NCBI GenBank assembly: GCA_027596945.1
Contig: JADGJH010000248.1
Location: 1 to 17,567, forward strand
DNA: 17,567 nt
Reading direction: 5' to 3'
DNA from: Physocladia obscura
Taxonomy: Eukaryota; Chytridiomycota; Chytridiomycetes; Chytridiales; Chytriomycetaceae
Every line of letters starts with the position of its first letter. Within the stretch, counting starts at the first letter, position 1. Made by a program: the position numbers and the translations under genes. The notes below the pieces were generated by a model, which was not told the origin of the DNA, did no database searches, and was given only the letters and a program-made list of their open reading frames with translations. Positions 7,772-16,819 of the stretch are shown here, piece after piece.

Positions 7772-9230
7772 TCAGATAATCAACTCATCAGGAATTAAAA
7801 AAGCAGTCTTGAAATCCCTGGAAGAACCACTGCTTGCCAAATTTTCAAAAAACTCAATCCTGTTGTTCAAAACCATGTGTCCAGCTGCAATTCTCTTCTC
7901 ATCAAATCCTTTGAGAATACCAGGAAAATTTTCAAGGTAGCTGGCCACCCAAGCTTGAAAGAGATCAAGTTCTCTTGTCATTGGTGGCACAAATTTGCTG
8001 AAATTCCAGTTTATGTGGTGGGACTCTTTGAGAAGAGTGGTGGCAGTGTTGCCGAATACAGGAATGGAGTCATAAGATGTGAATGGCTCAAGAACTTTTG
8101 CAGCTTGAAGCATTTTGTTAGCAGATGTCTTGGCATGGACTCGAATTTCAATAGGCATTGAGCTGACGATGCCCAGACGGTTGATATTGAGCAACATCAG
8201 TGCAGTACATTTGGTCATGTATGTTTGTGATTCTTGGATGTCCTCCCAAGCTTTGGAAAGGGCAATACGTAACTCTTGTTGCTGATAAGGTCAATAATGT
8301 TTTTTAAAAAAAAAAAAAAAGTATCTTGGATGAAAACAAACTTTTTCGATTGCCGCAACAGTTTGAGCATGTTCATACTTCAGCTCAGAATCGCGTAAAA
8401 TAGCTTTTTCACTGATTCCAGCTTCGCGACCCAGCTTGAAGGCTTCATCCAATACTGCCAACAGTTTAAGTCTGACTTGCTTCAATTCGGCAGCTTGCAT
8501 AACAGTATCAACAGATTGTGTTTCAATTCTTTTCATTTCAAGGTCCAGTGCAGAAATGAAATTTGCATTCTCCCTGAGTTTTTGTTCTTTTTGAAACAGA
8601 GCCGCTTGGTTGTGTGAGACTTCACTGGCAAGATTTTTTTTCTCCAATCTTTTGGTTGACACCAACGAAGAAAGCTGTATAAATTTTGATAGTTTCAGTT
8701 CTTGTTTGCTCTTTTAAATGTTGTCAGGTAACCTTGTTTATTCCAACGCCGATCTTATGTACTCGATTGTCAAAATCATTCATTTGCTCGTTTCCTGGCC
8801 CATATCTACTGTATGCATTTGGCTCCTTTTCTTTAAGGACAGATATGATATCTTTAGGAGTCAACTGCAATAGCAAGGGAGTTTGACTGAGTAAAAACGA
8901 ACAAGACAAAAATGTGTTGTCATTCGACTGACCTTCCCAATTTTTTCCAAATGCTCCTTTTCGTTCGCGATTACGTCTTCCAGAGAAACTTCTTTGGCCA
9001 ATGCGTCGTCAATTTGCTTTTGGAGAGCATTGAGACTGTCGTGATATTCAGCCATCATGAAGTCAACACCAGCCATTTCAATAATTTTGGCTGTGAGGTT
9101 TCCTGCGAACGAATGATTGAGATGAGTGACGAAGAAGAACGAACAAGTTTAGTATCCCTGGGCACACGGGGTTGGAAATAAACAAACTGTAATCGGCAAT
9201 GAAGGGCTCAAGAACGGGTGAAACGACCAT
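7772..9230 (-). CDS. Five-exon coiled-coil protein, 395 aa; function unknown
   Basis: Exons are 9188-9230, 8933-9102, 8733-8864, 8342-8674 and 7772-8281. The introns (85, 68, 58 and 60 nt) start GTTTGT, GTCAGT, GTTACC and GTTTGT and end CGCAG, TGCAG, TACAG and TCAG. The first intron has a TACTAAAC branch site. All joins keep frame (phase 1, then three of phase 0), which supports the model strongly. The start is the ATG at 9230 (MVVSPVLEPFIADY). Residues 25-70 and 116-230 are rich in E, K, Q, L and A with heptad-like spacing, so probably coiled coils. Residues 72-115 (LTPKDIISVLKEKEPNAYSR) look like a small helical insert. Residues 230-395 are helical and less charged. No ATPase, kinase or membrane motif is seen. 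It could be a structural or tethering subunit; I do not recognise the family. Confidence 0.85.
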
Positions 9231-10226
9231 TTTTTTGATTGATAAAAAATCTGGGTCATTGAATCAAAAAAAAAAATCAAAAAATTAGGCTTGCACAACA
9301 ATCAAACCATTTGAATCAAAACTCAATTCTGAATGAAAACAGCCTTGAAATGACAGTATAACGAGCTGGGGCATTCTGAAAATAAAAGTCACCGCCAAAC
9401 AAAGAAAATTCTTTGTTAATTGGGACATATAATTATTCACATAAAAACTTGTTGAGATTTTTGTTGTGATTTTTGTTGTAATTGTAATTTGTAATGTTTT
9501 TTGCAAATACTGTCTTGTAAAACTATTATACAGAAATTAATGGGAATATAGACATATCAGATAAGTCAAAAACCTATTACAAACATTAAATACGTCAAAA
9601 AAACATGTCGAAAACATTAAATGTAAACATGATTCACATACAAAATCTTGTACAATGCAAACTTATGCCATGCGCCAGGTGCAATCTGTGAACAATAGTC
9701 TTCAAGGGCCAACTTGCTTACTCTTTTTATGAAGATTGCCAAATTGTGATGGTTCTTTTTTTTTTTTTTTTGTTTAATTGACTACTTTTTTTTGACAACT
9801 CAAGCAAAATGTTTTTTAGACATGTGCTCATCTGCCGGATTTTTCTGGAACTAAGAAAAGAAGTCATTTTTCGTTTGAATAAAATTTGGATGAATATAAT
9901 ACACAGAATTGACAATTATCTTGAGAATATGAGTGTTTTCTGAATCAGTTCCAGCATTTTCTTTTTCTTTGTGAATTTGAACTTTGATGCTGTAATTCCA
10001 TTACGTGATGTTGACTTTTTTTTTTTTTTGTGTGGATCAATGGAAAAAGTTCTTTTGTCTTATCTCCGAGATTTCTTCGGGATGATTCAGCCACCTTGAA
10101 ATTTGTATCGGGTGGCGACAAAACGCCTCATCGGCAACAACAAAAAAGCACAGTTCAATCCAATAGAGCCACCGAAAAAGGAAGAAAGAAAAAGAAAAAA
10201 AGAAGACGCATTATTATTGAACTATC
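9231..10226. other. Divergent intergenic region (about 1 kb)
   Basis: This is shared upstream DNA of the coiled-coil gene (minus) and the polyQ gene (plus). It is AT-rich, with T tracts at about 9757-9771 and 10017-10029. No gene, tRNA or clear TATA box was seen. The last 190 nt hold the leader of the polyQ gene, including a short uORF. Confidence 0.6.
10040..10099 (+). other. Candidate upstream ORF, 19 aa
   Basis: An ATG at 10040 opens a 19-codon frame (MEKVLLSYLRDFFGMIQPP) that stops at 10097-10099, 127 nt before the start of the polyQ gene. It would be in the mRNA leader if transcription starts near the T tract. Translation is not shown by the sequence. Confidence 0.3.
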
Positions 10227-11063
10227 ATGACACGTGAATTCTACAAGCACGGACATAACCTGTCGCACAAATCACACAACAGTCCAGGCGCGAAACAAAA
10301 AAGTAATTTGCATGTCAAAGCCAAAGCAATGACACCATTGATGGCGCTTTACAGCCGGCGCCAATCACCGGAAAACATCAACAACCCGGATCAACGTCAA
10401 CAACAACAACAACAGCAGCAGCAATTGATACGTACCCGCAGCATCAGTGTAAACAGTACCAACAAGGATTTAGAGCAAATAAACCGAACTGTGCCACCCG
10501 ATGTCAAACTCATTGGCGCGTTCCCGACAGCGACAAGCGCGGAAACCACACGGGAGCAACTGGAGTTCGCCAAACAAACGCTGATGCGTATGGAGCAGGA
10601 GGCGCGCGGGGTTCTTGGGCTCTGCGCATCAATATTTCATGTACCTGCTTTACACTCTTACTCAGATGTCACAGAGCCAGAATCGCCGTTAAATCAGAGG
10701 CCAAGTGTTTCACAGGAAAGCGCGTCCACTTCCATATCCACGTCTTTGACTTTGTGTTTGTCCAAGACCGGTCAGTCAAAAGAAGTCGCCGAAAGAGTCT
10801 TTTTGGTGTTGACAGATGCGGAAAACAACAAACACAAACTCGAACACGAACAGGCCGTACCGCAACAAAGCATCGACGATGACCACGACGACCCTATTCA
10901 AATTGCCGGTTCTGAAACTTCAGAGGAGTCGGCCAGTGGCCTATTTCTGATGGACGATGATGCTCTGAAGGAAATCATAATTGCTCATAGCGATACTGAT
11001 GCTGACGACTATGAAGTTGTGCATAATGATTTCTATGATGAGTGGGAATGGGAAACTATTTGA
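10227..11063 (+). CDS. polyQ protein, 278 aa, sharing its C-terminal tail with the neighbouring kinase gene
   Basis: One uninterrupted frame starts at ATG 10227. Residues 1-55 are basic and His/Lys-rich. A Q9 tract follows (10398-10424). Next is a charged stretch with a short helix (EQLEFAKQTLMRMEQEARGV, about 110-130). From YSDV to the end (about 140 residues) the protein aligns with the C-terminus of the kinase gene 3 kb downstream; the last 25 residues are almost identical. The tail carries two acidic aromatic motifs, DDYEVV and the C-terminal EWETI, both fitting the [WFY]-x-x-[LIV] Atg8-interacting consensus with acidic residues in front. No kinase domain is present. It is plausibly a tail-only paralog made by a partial tandem duplication, perhaps sharing binding partners with the kinase. 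Its N-terminal part is not recognised. Confidence 0.75.
   Translation: MTREFYKHGHNLSHKSHNSPGAKQKSNLHVKAKAMTPLMALYSRRQSPENINNPDQRQQQQQQQQQLIRTRSISVNSTNKDLEQINRTVPPDVKLIGAFPTATSAETTREQLEFAKQTLMRMEQEARGVLGLCASIFHVPALHSYSDVTEPESPLNQRPSVSQESASTSISTSLTLCLSKTGQSKEVAERVFLVLTDAENNKHKLEHEQAVPQQSIDDDHDDPIQIAGSETSEESASGLFLMDDDALKEIIIAHSDTDADDYEVVHNDFYDEWEWETI
10398..10424 (+). repeat. CAA/CAG trinucleotide repeat encoding Q9
   Basis: Five CAA, three CAG and one CAA codon in a row, in frame with the 278-aa protein. It is a typical length-variable microsatellite. Confidence 0.95.
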
Positions 11064-11075
11064 CTGTATTATTAC
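10959..11075 (+). repeat. Direct repeat copy A: 3' end of the polyQ gene
   Basis: These 117 nt align without a gap to 14102-14218, with nine differences, all transitions, and a 49-nt run of perfect identity ending at the last sense codon. The similarity passes the stop codon into the 3' untranslated region and resumes weakly around a shared ATTATACTTATCA block, so the copied unit included the transcript end. Confidence 0.95.
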
Positions 11076-11132
11076 GTTCTACTTACTGCATCATGCATAG
11101 TATTATACTTATCACATAACTGTTAACTGAAA

Positions 11133-11138
11133 ATTAAA
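11133..11138 (+). terminator. ATTAAA polyadenylation signal of the polyQ gene
   Basis: An ATTAAA variant hexamer lies about 70 nt after the TGA stop. Confidence 0.4.
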
Positions 11139-11712
11139 ATATGTTTGGTCTTAATCTGGTTAACAGAATTTATGAGTCTCGAATGAAAAATTTTTATGAA
11201 GCGGCATTCATCTGCTCCAAATGACTTTCAACTCACTACAGCTCCATTGCTTATGCTTTTCAGATTCAACCTGTAGATCTTTGTGAATCTCACACCAGAA
11301 CTGAATAAGCCTAGTTTGCTACTTAGCCAATCAAATCATTACCCAGCACAATACAAAGTGGCGCGATGTCAATGCTGCTCTGATTTCTGCAGCATTCCTC
11401 TTTTGTCCGAATAACACTTCGTGGGTGTCAGTCGGGTTTAATCCAAAGATCAACGGGTGTAACCTGCGAACACTTTCAGAGTTTTGGTTTGCTCTGTCAA
11501 AAAAAAGAGCGCTTACTTCAAACAAACAAAAAAAAAAAAAATTCAATTGCTAGTGTAATTCTGAAGATCAATTTTGTTGTTACTACCATGTTGTTTATCG
11601 GTCTAAAATGAAAATTTATTGATGGTTCAAAAAAATTTTGCGCCAACTTCTGTTTGGAAAATATTCGCAAAGTTGGATTACATTCCACACCAATTGGTGA
11701 CAAGATATCCTG
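11139..11712. other. Intergenic / 5' leader of the kinase gene
   Basis: No confident gene. A minus-strand frame (11331-11546) contains FGQKRNAAEIRAAL, looks somewhat protein-like but has no ATG, no splice partner and no recognised family. A 13-nt A tract lies at about 11528-11540. The segment should contain the kinase promoter; no TATA box is evident. Confidence 0.5.
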
Positions 11713-14206
11713 ATGTCAAATCGATATAGCAGCTGCAACAACAACAGCCAGATTAGCAGTGTTCCCATTCGTATTGGCGTTAACGGTAGCGGTAATGACC
11801 ACGACACAGCAATAGAAGAACCAGTGGCAGCAAGGAGCACGAACAGATCGAGATTGAGAAAAATGAAGGAAAAAGAAAAGGGTAGGGCAGGGAAGGGCAG
11901 TCGCAGTGGACGCGAAAAATCCACGGACAAGTCTGACAAGTCAAAGTCATGTAAGGAACACATTAAAGAGCACAACATCAATGACAACATGGCGATGGCT
12001 GGGATCAACGAGAAAGAGGCTATACACGCGGCGTTTGTTGGGTCGACACTTGTGATGGCCGGGGAAGCGTTCAACGCAAGCGCAAGTGCAAGCAGCAGCA
12101 ACGGCGACGGCAACGGGAACAGCGGCGACGCTGTTGGCAGCTCGTTCGGCGACAACAGCGCGACGACAGCGGCAGGCAGCCCCGGACCATCGCGCGGCAA
12201 CACGGCCGTGACGCCGGTCAACACAAACGCGCCGGCGTCGTTGCCGCTCGTTTCCGCCAGCGCCGCCGCCGCGCCGCCCGTGCGTGCCGTGCGCATCGAC
12301 TCGGTGATTGGCTCGGGCTCCTTCTCGTACGTCTACCTCGCCCACGAAGTCGATCTTGCCCTGCCGACCTCCACGGCCTTGACCGCGACGCCCGTCCGCC
12401 GTGCCGTCAAGCGCCTCTTCAAGGACGGCCTCGACGCCAAGCAGCGCGACATGCAGCGGCAGGAAGCCGTCTTCATGAAGGACCTGTGCGATCACCCCTC
12501 CGTTGTCCCGCTGCTGGGAACTGTCGAAGACAACGAATGCCTGTATCTTATCATGGAATATTGTGAAATGGGTAATGAATGAATGCTTTTTCCCCGAATG
12601 CCTAAGGCGTGGTTGACTTTTTTCTGATTACACATCACTCAGATTTATACGATGCCATTACCAAACGTGGTGGTATCTCAGATACAGCTGTAAAGCGTAA
12701 TAATTACAGTGTCTGATTGTGTCGTCAACCAGCGCACCAACTGATTATTCAATCAAATTAACCGACTTTGGAGTGGCAACTTCAGAAAAATGGAGCACAG
12801 AGATGGGTTGTGGAAGCGTCCGTTATATGGCTCCAGAATGTTTTCACCCCAACTACGTTTCTACAAACCCAAACATCAAACAATTCAAGGATAAAAAGCA
12901 ACCTGGCGCCTTTGCGTCAATGAGTAGCAAAAATGGTTATCCTCCTGCTTCTTCAGATGTATGGGCTCTCGGTGTCATCCTCATCAATCTTCTCTTTGCC
13001 AAGAACCCCTGGTTTGAAGCTCACCCTTCTGACCCAATTTTTTCAACTTTTGTCTCTTCGAACCCCAATATTTTGCGGCAGCAGTTTAGTTTAAGTCCTT
13101 ATTTCGACGCCTCACTTCGTCGTTGTTTCGATTTGGACCCCCGTAGACGGTGTTCTGTGCATGACTTGAAAATTTTGGTTGAAAATATGCCTCACTTTGT
13201 CGGCGATTGTGTCCCGGCCTTCATTGATCCTCACGGTCCTAGTCACGATCTTCTGAAAGATAAGTCCGCTGCGCTAAAACGAAACCACTTCAATAGCCCT
13301 AAACTGAAGTCCGACAAAACTGTTTCCAGCCGTGATAAAAATACGCCTGGATTAATCATTCCTCCTGGAGTTTCAATTCCACTTGAACAGATTCAGATCA
13401 TCTTTGATAGATCCCATGATCGCAAATCTTCTGTTTCGAAACCACTTTCCTTGTCCAGCAACTCAACAATCATTACTGATGAAATTGTAAACTTTATTCC
13501 ATCGAAAACTGTCAACTCACACGTGGCCACTAGCCAAACCAGCACTTCAACTATTGCCCCCTCAAATTCAGTTATTCAAGTTATTACTGCGTCAAAATCC
13601 ATTGCTGCTAATAGGACAACGTCACACAAGACTAGATCTTTTTCCAGTGGCGTAAAACAAACGGAGAAATTCAACGTACATCAACAGCAACTGCTACAGC
13701 AGCCAATTCTTTCCAATGCTGGCTGTATCAAAAGTGATGACAGCAGTAGCCATTTACTCAACATTAAGCCAAACAAAAATTATGTAGTACAGACAACTAC
13801 AATGTTAAGCGAAAACGTAAAAATCGAAATTACAGGAGACTGCCCGTACTCGGACGTCGCAAAGCCAGACTTGCCTTTGAATTTGATACCAAATATTTCA
13901 GAGGAAGATGCGTCCACTTCCACGTTCAAGTCCATCCAGTCAGGAGAAGTTACCGAAATAGTCTTATTGGCAGACGTTGACAAACACAAAAAGGCCGTGC
14001 AGAAGCATAGTATTGAAGATGATCACAAAAACTTCATTCAAATTTCATGCTCAGAAACTTCAAAGAAGTCGGCCAGCGGTCGGTTTCTGATGGGCAACAA
14101 TGATGCTCTAAAAGAAATCATAATTGCTCGCAGCGACACTGATGTTGACGACTACGAAGTTGTGCATAATGATTTCTATGATGAGTGGGAATGGGAAACT
14201 ATTTAA
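11713..14206 (+). pseudogene. Ran1/Ksp1-type Ser/Thr kinase gene lacking its catalytic-loop segment
   Basis: Exon 1 (11713-12571) encodes a 190-residue Ser/Gly/Lys-rich leader, then the kinase N-lobe: glycine loop GSGSFSYVY (200-208), Lys in RAVKRL (233), alphaC Glu (251) and hinge MEYC. Intron 12572-12642 (GTAATG...CTCAG) joins to DLYDAITKRGG. That frame reaches TGA at 12714-12716. The C-lobe resumes in another frame from 12710: KLTDFGVAT, then a GCGSVRYMAPEC activation/APE segment and DVWALGVILINLLFAKNPW, a hallmark of fungal Ran1/Ksp1/Sks1 kinases. About 28 residues, including alphaE and HRDxKxxN, are absent. Catalysis is therefore not possible as read. A Ser/Thr-rich region follows, then a tail shared with the polyQ gene, ending EWETI. 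The open, conserved frame after the break argues for recent loss or an assembly gap rather than old decay. In yeast, Ksp1 acts in nutrient and autophagy signalling. Confidence 0.85.
12050..12520 (+). other. Sharp GC-rich island inside the kinase first exon
   Basis: From about 12050 to 12520 third codon positions are nearly all C or G, and CpG is frequent, while the rest of the window, including the same gene's 3' part, uses mostly A/T-ending codons. The island spans the Ala/Ser-rich linker and the kinase N-lobe. It causes long open frames on the opposite strand, which are shadows. Confidence 0.85.
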
Positions 14207-14218
14207 CTGCATTATTAC
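14102..14218 (+). repeat. Direct repeat copy B: 3' end of the kinase gene
   Basis: Partner of 10959-11075, ungapped over 117 nt. In this copy the stop is TAA rather than TGA, and the following 3' untranslated region contains a second partial copy of the ACTGTATTAT block (about 14240-14250). Confidence 0.95.
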
Positions 14219-14294
14219 TTGCCATGCTGGGAAAATATTTCACTGTATTATCATTTACTACGTGCTATTATACTTATCATATTGCTGTTGACAC

Positions 14295-14300
14295 AATAAA
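14295..14300 (+). terminator. AATAAA polyadenylation signal of the kinase gene
   Basis: An exact AATAAA lies 89 nt after the TAA stop at 14206 and is followed by a TTGT-rich segment. Confidence 0.6.
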
Positions 14301-14407
14301 TTGTCTGTTCTCAATCCGTTGTGCTTGCTCCGCATATGGAATAATTCGATGTTCTTGAATGACAAAATGTGTGTGAAAAACTTTATATAAAAAAGAAAAC
14401 GGTACTC

Positions 14408-14413
14408 TTTATT
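14408..14413 (-). terminator. AATAAA polyadenylation signal of the PNGase A-type gene
   Basis: AATAAA on the minus strand lies 49 nt past the stop of the PNGase A-type gene. The two convergent genes thus have separate signals about 110 nt apart. Confidence 0.6.
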
Positions 14414-14461
14414 GCTTTCCGGGATTACACACAAATTCCTCTATAATCTCAGTTCTTCACT

Positions 14462-16245
14462 CTAATAGTTCTGGTTGACATGATCATACACAACAGTGTA
14501 GTTGACAGACCGAACTTCCTGCGCAAACTTCTGGTGCCCAGTTTGGATACTGTAAACATCAGACGTTAAAGTGCCGTTGTGAAGTTTAGAGTAAAAGTAT
14601 CCATAAGGCGGCAACTCCGTGGCACCAGCAGAATTAGCATCAAGTTCTTCATCAACAAGAGACCGAGCTAACAACTTGCTGCCTCCGTTGGTTGTCGTCG
14701 AGTGGACCTTGCGCTTGTGGTTAAAATGCGCGTGAATGTAGTATTCGCTGAAATCGTCAACAAGTGCGACGACAATGTACTCAAATACCATCGGATACGA
14801 AACAAAAGCTCTTGTATCTGAAATAATATGGCCCGATTTAACATCCGTAATTTTAGTGTGAGTAGTTGCATAAATAATATGGTATCCAGTGACATTGTTG
14901 AGACCATCGGTGTAGACAAGGCCGCTTGAAAACTCGAGTACTTGTTTAAAGTCGATTTTCTCAGTTCCAACAATCGCAGAATACGAAATCGTCTTTGAAA
15001 GCGTTGTTGTAACGTTAAAGTCTACACCGTCGCTGTCAAAGCTGATGACATTCGTTGGCTGTGTTTGCGGGAAATGGCTTGAGATAATTCGACCAGTTGT
15101 TACGGCCTTTTTGTCTGAACTCAACCAAATACGCAGGTTTCCATCAACATACCAGTTTGAACCTGGAGTTTGAGTCGTCACATTTAATGTAAATGTGTGG
15201 TTCTTGCCGTCAGAAAATAAGGGTGCGAATGCAGTTAAATCGAAACGATACGATGGGAAATTTTCGGATGCAATGTGGGTGACGGGATGCCACAAAGACG
15301 GAAGCAGTCCTCCAGTGTAAATAAGTTGGAATGGCCAGTTCACGCCAACTTGCTCGCCGTCAATGTATACTTCAAGCTCCTTGAAAGTACCGCCGCCATA
15401 CAATCCCTCGCTTGGCTGAGCAATAGAGTCAGGAACGTTCAAATAGTAGAATTCATCGTTTTGGTGGTGGGAAACGAAGAACTCGAGCTCGGCTTTGGCG
15501 ATATTTTGCGGGATTTCTGATAATTCAAAATTGGCTGCTGTGCCTTCTCCTTGCAACGTAATATATGGATAGAGATTTCCCGATTGCAACGGGATCAAAA
15601 CATCGGGTACTGTCGCAGGTTTGGTTCCTTCGTAAAACGTGAGCTTGACTGAGACGTTGTAAACTCCATTAATATCAATGGAAAGGTCAACAATATTGTC
15701 TAATCCGACAGTGACTTTTTTGGTCGTTTTCAAGATTGGCGAAAAATCAGTAATGTCTTTGTCGATTGACCACCAAATTCCGGTTACTGTCGGCTCGTCA
15801 GTGCATCCTCTAATTGCTTCGGCACCGTCGAACCAAACTTGGAAAACACGATCATACTGAATTCCTTGAATGCTAGACTCAAACGTCAGCACAACCTTTT
15901 TTTTTTTTTTTTTTGCAGAAACGAGGTTAAAAATTGAAAAAAAAAGTCGACAAGGCAAAACGGATAAGATTATACCTCTGACCATTCGGTTCCACAGTTA
16001 GCAGGCACGGAAAAGTTGCTGATAACCCAAGGTGTTCCGTACGAACTCGCAAATTGATACCAGCCAAAATCGATAATGCATGATGCGGCGTTCTTGGGTA
16101 GAACAGGCGGAACTGAAAGTTGGAATGTCTCGTTGTAGCCAGCCGGAGGAAACCCGGCATCTATGGGTACTGAGTCTCGGGCTGTCAGAGACTGATCCAG
16201 CGCAATCAACTCAGCCAAAGGAATATCCAATTTCCGGAATACCAT
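14462..16245 (-). CDS. Peptide-N-glycosidase A-type protein (PNGase A family), 567 aa
   Basis: Exons are 15976-16245 and 14462-15895, joined in phase 0 across an 80-nt intron (GTATAA...AAAG). The family is recognised from VPPVLPKNAASCIIDFGWYQ-like opening beta segments, then QYDRVFQVWFDGAEAIRGCT with DEPT, GIWWSIDKDIT, a GLDNIVD block and YNVSVKLTFYEG. The same order is found in plant and fungal PNGase A proteins, which remove N-glycans from glycopeptides, usually in secretory or vacuolar compartments. The length fits the family. At least nine N-x-S/T sequons (for example NET, NFS, NVS, NHT, NYT) suggest a glycosylated secretory protein, yet no signal peptide follows the ATG at 16245; the frame is open upstream but has no ATG. 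A missing 5' exon is possible. The intron acceptor is preceded by 18 A rather than pyrimidines. Confidence 0.9.
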
Positions 16246-16285
16246 GATTTTTGGATTTTTTTTTGATGTTTTTTTTGCGAGTGTG

Positions 16286-16300
16286 TTTATAGTTTTTATA
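16286..16300 (-). promoter_or_regulatory. TATA-like elements upstream of the PNGase A-type gene
   Basis: On the minus strand TATAAAAACTATAAA lies about 40-55 nt before the ATG at 16245. It is the clearest TATA-type sequence near a start in this window and supports transcription beginning shortly before that ATG. Confidence 0.45.
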
Positions 16301-16796
16301 GTATCGACAGTGAGAAAAGTCCTGGAAAACGCCCTGAAAAGGGAAAATCAAAGTTTATGGAAAGCACATTTGTGGCTAAAGTCAACATATTGCCCTCAGA
16401 TCGGTTTTCGCAAATGAACGTTTACTCGAGCGCCACCTACTGGTCACATGCCAAAAAATTTCTGCTGAAAAATATTTTATTTTGCATAAAGAATACATTA
16501 CAATCATTTCAGATATTTATATATAAGTCACGTTCCATTTTTTAGCTATTTTATTCATTATCAATTTAAACAGCCCATGAAATGTCTGATAGGATAAACA
16601 GAGGGCACAAGCCCACAATTGCCACATTGTCGCCATCGAAACAAGAAGAGAAAATTTTCTTTTTGGTGATTATAGCCAGCAAGGAGCTTTCAGATAAACA
16701 GGTGGCGTGGTTTATTAGTAAATCCGGTTTTAGAGAGCAAGAAAATAGCAGATAGGATCTCCCTTTTTTTTTTTGTTTTTTTTTTTTTTGGGCAAA
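16301..16796. other. Intergenic, no gene seen
   Basis: Upstream DNA of the PNGase A-type gene. It is AT-rich, with T tracts at about 16764-16789 interrupted by single G. No tRNA, snRNA or coding exon was identified. Confidence 0.6.
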
Positions 16797-16819
16797 TATA
16801 AAACCAAAAAGGGCGGGGT
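16797..16819 (+). promoter_or_regulatory. TATA box and GC-box-like sequence, + strand
   Basis: TATAAAA (16797-16803) is followed by GGGCGGGG (16811-16818) and then a pyrimidine-rich stretch, as in a eukaryotic core promoter. It would drive transcription towards 16929-17225. Confidence 0.35.

Noticed and set aside
9285..9915. Short minus-strand frames upstream of the coiled-coil gene
   Set aside because: AT-rich, low-complexity peptides without ATG context, splice partners or similarity; consistent with chance in intergenic DNA.
10636..10690. A 55-nt GTTCTT...CTCAG intron in the polyQ gene
   Set aside because: Removing it shifts the frame out of the conserved C-terminal tail, whereas the unspliced frame stays open throughout.
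11616..12495. Two long minus-strand open frames opposite the kinase first exon
   Set aside because: They arise from the GC-rich codon usage of the kinase exon, encode Arg/Ala/Leu-rich low-complexity sequence, and show no family.
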